NCBI GenBank assembly: GCA_023953695.1
Contig: JAMLJG010000001.1
Span: 124,001 to 188,000, forward strand
Length of the DNA: 64,000 nt
Source of the DNA: Kiritimatiellia bacterium
Lineage (GTDB): Bacteria > Verrucomicrobiota > Kiritimatiellia > CAIVKH01
Direction: 5' to 3'
Both the position numbers and the translations under genes were made by a program. Below the pieces are notes generated by a model. The model worked only from the letters and a program-made list of their open reading frames with translations, ran no database searches and was not told where the DNA came from. Of the stretch, positions 36,326 through 43,461 are shown one piece after another; position 1 is the first letter of the stretch, and every line of letters begins with the position of its first letter.

Positions 36326-37314
36326 AGAAGACCATCCCGAGTTGAGGGCGGTGGCGGGGCATCCCCTTGCGGCTTGATCATGTTTTGGAAGCGAGAGGCG
36401 ATGCTGCGCGGGCGGATGGCGAGAAGGCGAATCCACGCGAGTTGCAACAGCAGGAAGAGGAGGAGCATCAGGAGCGCGGGATAGCGCTGATTGAGGGCGT
36501 TTGCCGTTTGTGCGGAAAGCCCCTGCGCGAGGAAGCCGAGTATGATTCCGCGCAGTGTGGTCGTGGCGAAGAAGAGGATGGGCGTGGCGGCGATCAGCAA
36601 GAACATGCGGCGCGCGGCGTGTCTATAGAGAAGATCGGCGAGGAAGAGGGTCCAGAGTGTGAGCGAGAGGAGCGCAAAGATTCCGCTGGTGGAATCGGCG
36701 AGGTCAATCATCCACGCGTGTGATTCCGATTCGATGAGGAGCGAGCCCAGCGATTGAACGGGGAGCCCGAGGCCGGATCCGATTGCTGCGGATAGCCGGG
36801 TGGCCATGACGCGGAAGGGATTGAGGAGATAGTCGAAAAAATTGAGCGGCACGATGAAGATCATGGCCAGAAGGGGATAGCGCAGCGCGCGCCCGACACC
36901 GGGGCCGAGCGCAAACCATGGGAGCCCCCACAGAATGACGACCATGGCGAAGAGACTGAGGCGCGTTTGTTGGGCCTTGGCGCCGAGGATGTGGAGCGCG
37001 AGGCCGAGCAGGAATACAAAAAATCCGGCCCACGCGACGTGCAGTGTCGCCGCGCGCAGCTCTGCGCGTCGGCGAAAGAGGAGCCAGAGCGCAAGAGGGG
37101 GGGCGAGAAAATTGATGGCATAGTGCGATCCGGCCCAATCCACGCGCCATCGCCAGAAGAGCCAACTGAAGCCGGATGTGCGCGCTTCGTTGGCGATGTA
37201 GCCAATATCGGTGACGCCCTGAAAGTGAAAGAGAGCCCACCCTGCAACAAGCGCGACAGCCGCTGCAATCCATGTCGCAGTGTTCCGCTGCGATTGTGCG
37301 CGCTGTGTGTTCAC
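36322..37314 (-). CDS. Exosortase-family membrane protein lacking the catalytic cysteine
   Basis: 330 residues with about eight hydrophobic helices, the normal size of an exosortase core. Exosortases are membrane cysteine transpeptidases that recognise PEP-CTERM-type tails; their signature is a Cys in (A/E)xCSG(I/L), an Arg in a following helix, and a later His. Here the aligned motif reads D207-S-T209-S-G-I, with Thr where Cys is expected. The Arg is kept (R255, TTLRGII). No His occurs in the following segment (QTANALNQRYP). The protein contains no cysteine anywhere. The flanking IVPLNFFDYLLNPFR and LGLPVQSLG segments match the family layout. An EpsI-like gene follows with a GTGA overlap, which supports the assignment. 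It is either a non-catalytic homologue or uses a different nucleophile. Confidence 0.75.
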   Translation of the reverse strand: MNTQRAQSQRNTATWIAAAVALVAGWALFHFQGVTDIGYIANEARTSGFSWLFWRWRVDWAGSHYAINFLAPPLALWLLFRRRAELRAATLHVAWAGFFVFLLGLALHILGAKAQQTRLSLFAMVVILWGLPWFALGPGVGRALRYPLLAMIFIVPLNFFDYLLNPFRVMATRLSAAIGSGLGLPVQSLGSLLIESESHAWMIDLADSTSGIFALLSLTLWTLFLADLLYRHAARRMFLLIAATPILFFATTTLRGIILGFLAQGLSAQTANALNQRYPALLMLLLFLLLQLAWIRLLAIRPRSIASRFQNMIKPQGDAPPPPSTRDGLL

Positions 37315-37329
37315 GCGATGCCTTTCGAG

Positions 37330-38346
37330 TTATGTTGCGGGCGCGACCAGCTTTGCCCAGGAGGGCGGCAGGTTGCGGGGCACTTCGATGCCTTCGAAGG
37401 GCTTGCCCTTGCGCGCGCCGCTCTTCTTGACCCAATCCGTCATTCGAGCGAGCCCTTTTTCGAGCGAAATGTTCTTGATGAGGCCGCCAAAGTGTTTCTG
37501 CACTTTGTCGTGCGACGAGAATGCGTGGACGACCTCGTTGCGCGCTTCCAGGTGTTTGACGTTGGGCTGAACACCCATCGCCGCCGCGACGGATTCCGCG
37601 AGCGTCAAGATGGAGTATGGTTTATCGGCGCCGACATTGAAGACTTGGTTGTAGGCGTCTGGAAATTCGACCGAGGCGGCGATGACAGGCGCGACGTCGT
37701 CAATGTAGCTGAATGCGCGCGTTTGCTGGCCGTCGCCGAAGACGGACATCGGCTGATTCTGGAGAATCTGGTTCATGAAGATGCCGATGACGTTGCGGTA
37801 GGGATCGCCGATGTTTTGGCGCTCGCCATAGACGTTGTGCGGGCGGAAAATGATGTAGGGCAGGCCGAACATTTCGTGCGCTTCTTTGAGGTCGAGTTCG
37901 ACGGCGAATTTGGCAATGCCGTATGGATCCTCAGGTTGCGGAGTGGCCTCTTCCGTCATCGGAACTTGATTGCGTCCATAGACTGCAATGGAGGACGTGA
38001 AAACGAAACATTTCACGGTGCCCGTGTTGACAGCGGCGTTGATGAGGTTGACGCTGCCGATCAGGTTGTTGGTGTAGTTGAATCGCTTGATGAAGTGGCT
38101 CAAGCCTTCGGCTGCATAGGCGGCGAGGTGGAAGACATAGTCGAACTTGTGCTCGTTGAAAAGGCGGTCAATCAGCGCGGAATCGAGAATGCTGCCTTCG
38201 ACAAACGTGGCTCCGGCGGACACGTTCTCAGTGAAGCCTCCTGAGAGGTCATCGAGTGCGATAACGCAGTGGCCTTTCTTGACGAGCGCTTCGGTGACAT
38301 GGGAGCCGATAAAGCCGGCTGCGCCGGTGACAAAACTTGTTGGCAT
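37330..38346 (-). CDS. NAD-dependent sugar-nucleotide epimerase/dehydratase (extended SDR)
   Basis: 338 residues from ATG 38,346, preceded by AAGGAG at good spacing; the longer frame to 38,397 has no such site. The N-terminal Rossmann motif is G8-AAGFIG (TGAAGFIGS). The catalytic pair is Y142-x3-K146 in PYGIAK, with the upstream TSSI segment supplying the Ser/Thr. RPHNVYGERQN is typical of UDP-glucose 4-epimerase relatives. It probably makes a nucleotide sugar for the exopolysaccharide assembled by this operon; the exact sugar cannot be told from sequence. It ends 15 nt before the exosortase homologue. Confidence 0.9.
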   Translation of the reverse strand: MPTSFVTGAAGFIGSHVTEALVKKGHCVIALDDLSGGFTENVSAGATFVEGSILDSALIDRLFNEHKFDYVFHLAAYAAEGLSHFIKRFNYTNNLIGSVNLINAAVNTGTVKCFVFTSSIAVYGRNQVPMTEEATPQPEDPYGIAKFAVELDLKEAHEMFGLPYIIFRPHNVYGERQNIGDPYRNVIGIFMNQILQNQPMSVFGDGQQTRAFSYIDDVAPVIAASVEFPDAYNQVFNVGADKPYSILTLAESVAAAMGVQPNVKHLEARNEVVHAFSSHDKVQKHFGGLIKNISLEKGLARMTDWVKKSGARKGKPFEGIEVPRNLPPSWAKLVAPAT

Positions 38347-38409
38347 GCGAGTGAATCTCCTTCGATCAGAAAGGGTGTTAGGGTATGGAATTTGCAAGCC
38401 TGTGGAAAG

Positions 38410-39996
38410 CTAATCTTGGGGGTGAATGGGCTTGAAAAGCCTGTAGTGCGCCGAGGTGGCGGCGGGTTGATAGCGCGTCTCCAGCTCGCGTCCATAGACC
38501 TCGATGATGCGCGCTTCATAGGGCTGGTTTCGTGTGAGAAGAATCCACGGGTCGCCGCGAAACACGAGGGCGGGCTCGGGGTGAAGTTGCGCATTGAAGT
38601 TGAAGTCGGGATACCAAAATGTCACGCCGCCGGATGGAGGAGTGCGGTGAAGAGCGAACGCGATGGGGTCGGCATAGCCGAGTGTGAGGACGGGCGTATC
38701 GGGCGTGGTGTTTTGCTCGACGAGGAGGATACCATCGTTGATTTCGGTGAAGGTATCAACCCGGATAGGGGCCATCCGAAAATCGGTGAGCCCCGGGGCG
38801 CTGAAGCAGGTTTCCTGGGCGCGTGAGCGCTGAGCGCTGCGCCAACTGCTAATGAGGGAGCCGCCATCCCTAATGAGTTGAAGTCCGATTGCGAGGCCCA
38901 CGAAGACGAGTACAAGCGCCCGCCACATATTGATGCGGGGCGGCAGGCGGCGCCGAATCTCGAGTGTGATGAGAAGGGCGGCGATGGGCAGGAGATATTC
39001 CTGGCGCTGCTGACTCGCGATTGCGGCCATCACGGCAAGGCTCCAGCAGGCGATGTTGATCAAGGCGAGTCGCAGCGCGTCGCGCGGGGAGAGTCGCTTC
39101 CAGAGCGCGGCGAGAAGGGCGAGCATGAGGGCAAGATAGGGCAGCCCTTTAATGGAGCATGCCCAGATGCGATATCCCTGTGAAACCTGATAGCCGATTC
39201 GGAAGGGAGTGGTGACATCGCGCCACCAAGCGGAGGGGGAAATTCCTGTTGCAAACACGAGCGCAAATGAGCTGAACACAATGCTGGCGAGCAAGATGAG
39301 GAGATTCTGTCCCTTTGTGCGCCCGAGGATGAAAGCCAGACCCAGAAGAGCCACGCCGCTCAGTGTGTAGCTGATTTTTGTGAAGGTGATCAACACGAGA
39401 AGCAGCCCGACGATGAAGGACTCTGTGGGCGTGATGCCGCGATCGCGTTTGATGGGAGGGAGAAAGAGAATCCAAATAAGAGGGGCGAGAAATCCTTCCG
39501 CCACTCGGTTGTAAAAGAACGCGTGACTCCGCAGGTCGAGTGCTTCGCCCGGCTGCCGAGTCGCCATGACGAGGAGGGCGCAGAAAAGGGAGCCCACTGC
39601 GGACAGCGAGGGGCAGGTGCGCCTGCGAAGGATCAAGAACGAGAGGAGGCCCAGCGCGGCGCCGAGGACGGCCTGGCCTGCGGCGATGCTGCCGGAATAG
39701 GGGCCGCGGATGAGCATGCCGAGAGCAGTCAGGTAGCCGAGTGAAGTCCCCGTGGACAGGGAAAAGTCGTTGTGCGGGATTTGCCCGTTCAGAATGCGCC
39801 ATGCGCTGTTGAGAAAGAAGAAGTCGTCGCTCAGGGAGAAATTCAGCTCACCACTGCCAGCGGTCAGCAGACTCCATGAGGCGGCAAAGAGAATCAGGAA
39901 GGTGAGAATGCCCGGAAGGATTCGGCCGACGCGACGGGCTTGATGGACCTCGTATTCGTCTGCTACAACTGAACTCTTTACGGGACTTTCTTCCAT
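38410..39996 (-). CDS. Polytopic membrane protein, possible GT-C-like glycosyltransferase or polymerase
   Basis: 528 residues from ATG 39,996 (an upstream GTG at 40,041 is possible but has no ribosome binding site). About eleven hydrophobic helices span residues 25-380, followed by a soluble C-terminal domain of about 130 residues (..ILLVEQNTTPDTPVLTLGYADPIAF..) like the extracytoplasmic tails of PMT/GT39-type enzymes. An early acidic loop, LSDDFFFLNSAWRILNGQIPHND, fits the GT-C catalytic loop position. It is the first gene of the minus-strand exopolysaccharide/exosortase operon. Its start codon overlaps that of the divergent GT4 gene by 2 bp. The family assignment is tentative. Confidence 0.55.
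   Translation of the reverse strand: MEESPVKSSVVADEYEVHQARRVGRILPGILTFLILFAASWSLLTAGSGELNFSLSDDFFFLNSAWRILNGQIPHNDFSLSTGTSLGYLTALGMLIRGPYSGSIAAGQAVLGAALGLLSFLILRRRTCPSLSAVGSLFCALLVMATRQPGEALDLRSHAFFYNRVAEGFLAPLIWILFLPPIKRDRGITPTESFIVGLLLVLITFTKISYTLSGVALLGLAFILGRTKGQNLLILLASIVFSSFALVFATGISPSAWWRDVTTPFRIGYQVSQGYRIWACSIKGLPYLALMLALLAALWKRLSPRDALRLALINIACWSLAVMAAIASQQRQEYLLPIAALLITLEIRRRLPPRINMWRALVLVFVGLAIGLQLIRDGGSLISSWRSAQRSRAQETCFSAPGLTDFRMAPIRVDTFTEINDGILLVEQNTTPDTPVLTLGYADPIAFALHRTPPSGGVTFWYPDFNFNAQLHPEPALVFRGDPWILLTRNQPYEARIIEVYGRELETRYQPAATSAHYRLFKPIHPQD
39940..39969 (+). promoter_or_regulatory. Possible promoter for the GT4 gene, inside the divergent gene
   Basis: -35 TTGATG (39,940-39,945), an 18-bp spacer and -10 TACAAC (39,964-39,969), 25 nt before the ATG at 39,995. 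It lies within the first codons of the divergent membrane-protein gene, as it must, because the two start codons overlap. Moderate match only. Confidence 0.3.
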
Positions 39997-41128
39997 GGGA
40001 CTACGAATTGCTATTGCCGGTATCCGCGGTTTGCCATCCACCTATAGCGGCTATGAAACCTTTATTGCTGAGCTGGCGCCGCGCCTCGTTCAGCGTGGGC
40101 ACGAGGTGACCCTCTATTGCCGGAAGAGCCTTTTTGCCGAAAGACCCGCCGAGTTTCAAGGCATGAAAATGGTGTACTTGCCGAGTTTGGAACACAAGGC
40201 ATTCAGCACGCTTTCGCACTCCTTTCTTGCGGTGAGCCACGCGTCTTTTCAGAAGAACGACTTGGTGTTTGTCGTGAATGCGGCCAATGGAATGTTCGGC
40301 TTCATCCCTCGCTTGGTGAGAAAGCCGTGCGTGTTGAATGTGGACGGGATGGAGTGGCTTCGTCCGAAATGGAACAAATTGGCTAAGTGGATTTTTCACA
40401 CGTCGGCAAAACTGGGTACGAAATTCTACCATGAAATCGTGACGGATGCCGACGAAATGCATCGCCTCTATGCGAAAGAATTCGGCATTGATTCGGAATA
40501 TATTGCGTATGGCGCGAACATTGAGGACTCAACGCACCCCGAAGTGTTGAAAAAATATGGGCTGAAGCCGCGTGAATACTATCTCATTGCGAGTCGGTTG
40601 ATTCCGGACAACAACGCCGACATCATCGTGGAAGCCTTTGTGAAGTCGGGATCGAAGCGCATTTTGGCCATTGCCGGGGGCGCGGATTACAAAGGGAACA
40701 CGATTGAAAAGGCCTTCATTGACAAACTCCGCGAGTTGGGTGGCGACAAGGTGAAATTTCTCGGGCACGTCAATTCGACGGAGCATGTCAAAGAGCTTCA
40801 CTGCAACTGCTATGCCTATGCGCACGGACACCAGTTTGGAGGAATCAATCCCTCACTTTTGAAAGCGCTTGGATTTGGCAACGCGATTCTCGCTCTCAAT
40901 ACGCCGTTCAACGCGGAGGTGTTGGCCGATGGGAAGTATGGCGTTCTGTTTGAGAAGAATGCGGAGGATCTGGCGAAGAAGATCGCTGAGCTGGATCGCG
41001 ATGAAGCCAAGGCGTCGGCGTTTCGCCGGTCTGCGCCCGATCGCATTCGCGAGCGGTTCACTTGGGATCAAATTACTGACGAGTACGAGCGATTGTTTCA
41101 GGGTCTAGTGGACAAGAAGAAGCGCTGA
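39995..41128 (+). CDS. GT4-family glycosyltransferase with DUF1972 N-terminal domain
   Basis: 377 residues. The start is fixed by the Rossmann strand MGLRIAIAGIRG. The N-terminal domain has the DUF1972 hallmark GLPSTYSGYETFIAEL, seen in rhamnosyl- and related transferases. The C-terminal GT-B domain has SRLIPDNNADIIVEAF near residues 200-215 and HGHQFGGINPSLLKALGFGN near 268-287, the donor-binding region; the usual EPFG is here FGGINPS. It probably adds a sugar to the lipid-linked repeat unit initiated by the transferase at 34,138. It is divergent from the operon and followed by a hairpin. Confidence 0.9.
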   Translation: MGLRIAIAGIRGLPSTYSGYETFIAELAPRLVQRGHEVTLYCRKSLFAERPAEFQGMKMVYLPSLEHKAFSTLSHSFLAVSHASFQKNDLVFVVNAANGMFGFIPRLVRKPCVLNVDGMEWLRPKWNKLAKWIFHTSAKLGTKFYHEIVTDADEMHRLYAKEFGIDSEYIAYGANIEDSTHPEVLKKYGLKPREYYLIASRLIPDNNADIIVEAFVKSGSKRILAIAGGADYKGNTIEKAFIDKLRELGGDKVKFLGHVNSTEHVKELHCNCYAYAHGHQFGGINPSLLKALGFGNAILALNTPFNAEVLADGKYGVLFEKNAEDLAKKIAELDRDEAKASAFRRSAPDRIRERFTWDQITDEYERLFQGLVDKKKR

Positions 41129-41132
41129 AGTC

Positions 41133-41173
41133 TCGCGCGCGGACGCTGTTGTGTCTTCCATGCGCGCGCGCGA
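41133..41173 (+). terminator. Hairpin after the GT4 gene
   Basis: TCGCGCGCG (41,133-41,141) can pair with CGCGCGCGA (41,165-41,173) across a 23-nt loop, 5 nt after the stop of the glycosyltransferase. There is no T-tract, so the assignment is weak. The next small gene begins 27 nt later. Confidence 0.3.
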
Positions 41174-41199
41174 TTGGGTCATCATTGTGCGGAGAGGCT

Positions 41200-41448
41200 A
41201 TGACTGATTCTCATCCGGCAGCGTGTGAGCACTGTATCGGGGCGTTTGAGCTGCGCGATGCGCGTCGGCTGTTGGCCGCTCTCGAATATTTGGCGATTCC
41301 CTTTGAGATAGAGGAGATGGATGGCATCCGCTCCGCGTCGTCTCGCGGGTCGTATGGCCGGCATACCAAGATCGCCATTTGGGTGTGCCCACAAGATCAA
41401 GAAGTGGTCGAACGCGTAACGAATGCCGTGCTTAAAATCACGACGTGA
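41200..41448 (+). CDS. Small protein of unknown function (possibly DUF2007-like)
   Basis: 82 residues from ATG 41,200, with GGAGAGG immediately upstream; an in-frame start at 41,149 is less likely. The protein has an N-terminal CEHC pair and an alpha/beta pattern (..RDARRLLAALEYLAIPFEIEE..) reminiscent of DUF2007 putative signalling proteins, where a helix and the word for a short-lived ligand-like fold recur, but the similarity is too weak to name it. No signal peptide or membrane helix. It lies alone between the GT4 gene and the convergent ParA gene. Confidence 0.5.
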   Translation: MTDSHPAACEHCIGAFELRDARRLLAALEYLAIPFEIEEMDGIRSASSRGSYGRHTKIAIWVCPQDQEVVERVTNAVLKITT

Positions 41449-41485
41449 GCCAGGTGGGCGTAGCACGGCGTTGAAGGGCCGGTGG

Positions 41486-42352
41486 TTACTCGTTGGCAGC
41501 CGACTTTGAGTCGGCGGACTCCGCAGGCGTTGCTGGTTGCGCGGGTTCCACCGCTTCGGCGGGCTTTGGCTGGTTGCGAGCCTTTTCACGCGCAATAAAT
41601 TCGCGAGCGAGTTGGCGGTAGGCATTGGCGCCCGTGCAGTTTCGATCGTAGAGCAGAACGGGTTGCCCATAGCTGGGGGCTTCGCTGACGCGAACACTGC
41701 GAGGAATGAGGATTTCGTACACCTTGTCCTGAAAGTGCTCGACCACTTGTTGCACTACTTGATTGGAGAGGTTCGTGCGCTGATCGTACATCGTCATCAG
41801 GATGCCCTCGATTTCCAGATTTGGATTCGCGCCGCTATTTCGAATCTGATCAATGAGGCGGATCATTACGCTGAGTCCTTCGAGCGCATAGTATTCGCAC
41901 TGGATCGGCAACAGAATGGAGTCGGACGCGGTGAGTGCATTCATTGTTAGGATGCCCAGAGAGGGGGGGCAATCCACAAAGATGAGGTCAAAGCGGCTTG
42001 TTTCGGCGAGCGGCCGAACGGCGTCGCGCAATTTTTGCAGATAGCGATCCATCTGAGGGATGTCCACTTCCGCTCCGGCGAGGTTGACCTCGGCTGGAAC
42101 GATCGAAAGACGCGGGACCGCCGTTTCGGTGATAAGTTCTTCGATGGGCTTTTCGCCGAGTAAGACGGGGTAGAGGCTGCGCCCCTCCGTTTTGGCCAAG
42201 CCCAAACCGCTTGTGGCGTTGGCCTGCGGATCGAAGTCGAGAATGAGTACACGCTTGCTGCGTTCTGCGAGTGCGGCCGCGAGGTTGACCGTGGTCGTGG
42301 TCTTGCCTACGCCTCCCTTTTGATTGGCAAGCGCAATGATGCGTGCTGGCAT
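41486..42352 (-). CDS. ParA/Soj-family ATPase (orphan)
   Basis: 288 residues. The deviant Walker A motif KGGVGKTT starts at residue 12 with the signature lysine K12, followed by LDFDPQANATSG (Walker A') and VDCPPSLG (switch region near residue 125). These ATPases form nucleotide-dependent gradients on the nucleoid and position chromosomes, plasmids or protein complexes. The C-terminal 30 residues are a Pro/Ala/Glu-rich tail. No ParB follows it in this window; instead it lies 15 nt after the membrane/KTSC gene in the same operon, so a role in positioning an envelope or secretion complex is possible, as is chromosome segregation with a distant ParB. Confidence 0.93.
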   Translation of the reverse strand: MPARIIALANQKGGVGKTTTTVNLAAALAERSKRVLILDFDPQANATSGLGLAKTEGRSLYPVLLGEKPIEELITETAVPRLSIVPAEVNLAGAEVDIPQMDRYLQKLRDAVRPLAETSRFDLIFVDCPPSLGILTMNALTASDSILLPIQCEYYALEGLSVMIRLIDQIRNSGANPNLEIEGILMTMYDQRTNLSNQVVQQVVEHFQDKVYEILIPRSVRVSEAPSYGQPVLLYDRNCTGANAYRQLAREFIAREKARNQPKPAEAVEPAQPATPAESADSKSAANE

Positions 42353-42367
42353 GTGCGTCGGTCTTCT

Positions 42368-43324
42368 TTAACGGCTCTTGCCGAGTGCGCGCACTGCGGC
42401 CTTATCATCCACATCGGCGGGATAGACTCCCATGACCTTCATGCGGAAGAAGACTTCGTAGGTGGGCAGGCCGCCGCTCAGGCGCTCATAGACGCTGGCG
42501 GGTACTTCGCGATAATTGATCTCGGCGCCATCCACCAGCTCGATTTTCAGGGTCTGCCTGGCTGCGTCGTAGGTTGCCGACCGGAGAACTTCATTGCGTG
42601 GGCCAGGAAACTCATAGACCTGTTTTTTTGACGGCTGCTTCTTGGCCGCAGGCTCCGGTGCTGCTTGGCCTTTGGAAGATTCTGTCGTGGAATCAGGCGC
42701 TTTTTGCGCGTCATCGGCGGACCCTGTAGATGCCTCTGCCATCGGAGTCGCCTCTGCTTCAGAAGCGGCCGCGAGCCTTGCTTCAGCGGCCTCGAGCGCC
42801 TGTTGGGCTTCTGCCAATTTTTCCTCAGCGGCCTTTAGTTTTTCCTCGGACAGCTTCAGTTGCGCTGCCGAACTAGCCTGAAGTTCGGTGAGGCGAGTGT
42901 TCAGTTCGGTGGCCTGCTGTGCGCTTCGTGTGGCGTCGGATTGCGCCTTTTGAAGCGCCTCAGAGGCGGATGCAATCTCTGCCTCTGCCTCGTTCAGGCG
43001 CACGGTTTGGCGTTCTCCCTCGCTTTTCAAGGTGGTGATCGCTGTATTGATATTGTTCCAAAGATCGCTCCACACGATGGGCGCATTCGTATCAATCGCG
43101 ATGCCCAAGGTTGCAGCGGCAGCGCTTGCTGCCGCGTGGTGGGTGGAGTTCTCCGCCGTGAGGCCACCTTGTTTGCTGAAGAGAACTCCCGCTCCCCCGA
43201 GGCCGACGACGGCCAGCACGCCTGCCACGATGAGTCCGATCAGCGGGCCAGCCGATTTCTTGGGCTTTTGCGGCGGCGCAGGGCGAGGTGACATTGGACG
43301 AGAGGGCGAGGGCGTGAGGGCCAT
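42368..43324 (-). CDS. Membrane-anchored coiled-coil protein with C-terminal KTSC domain
   Basis: 318 residues from ATG 43,324, with CAGGAGA 8 nt upstream. A Pro-rich cytoplasmic N-terminus precedes one membrane helix (..GPLIGLIVAGVLAVVGLGGAGVL..). Residues about 90-200 form a long Glu/Ala/Lys coiled coil (..LKLSEEKLKAAEEKLAEAQQ..). After a Thr/Ser/Ala linker the last 70 residues match the KTSC domain: RSATYDAARQTLKIEL, INYREVPASVYERL, and a final F.MKVMG. KTSC domains occur in phage and signalling proteins with unclear function. It shares an operon with the orphan ParA and is divergent from the FHA gene. Confidence 0.8.
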   Translation of the reverse strand: MALTPSPSRPMSPRPAPPQKPKKSAGPLIGLIVAGVLAVVGLGGAGVLFSKQGGLTAENSTHHAAASAAAATLGIAIDTNAPIVWSDLWNNINTAITTLKSEGERQTVRLNEAEAEIASASEALQKAQSDATRSAQQATELNTRLTELQASSAAQLKLSEEKLKAAEEKLAEAQQALEAAEARLAAASEAEATPMAEASTGSADDAQKAPDSTTESSKGQAAPEPAAKKQPSKKQVYEFPGPRNEVLRSATYDAARQTLKIELVDGAEINYREVPASVYERLSGGLPTYEVFFRMKVMGVYPADVDDKAAVRALGKSR

Positions 43325-43352
43325 GAGTTTTTCTCCTGAACTGATGATTTTG

Positions 43353-43381
43353 CTTATACCCCGATTCTGTCGGGGAATCAA
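43353..43381 (-). promoter_or_regulatory. Promoter with palindromic spacer, KTSC-parA operon
   Basis: On the minus strand: -35 TTGATT (43,376-43,381), a 17-bp spacer CCCCGACAGAATCGGGG that is a perfect 6-bp inverted repeat around 5 bp, and -10 TATAAG (43,353-43,358). Transcription would start near 43,346, giving a leader of about 22 nt with a Shine-Dalgarno site. The palindrome between the hexamers is a natural repressor site. Confidence 0.65.
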
Positions 43382-43461
43382 GCATCGTTCGGACTTTCTG
43401 CGATTGCCCGTTGTGCGATGTCGCTGAAAAATATACCGTCGCTCCTGCGAGTGAGGACTAG

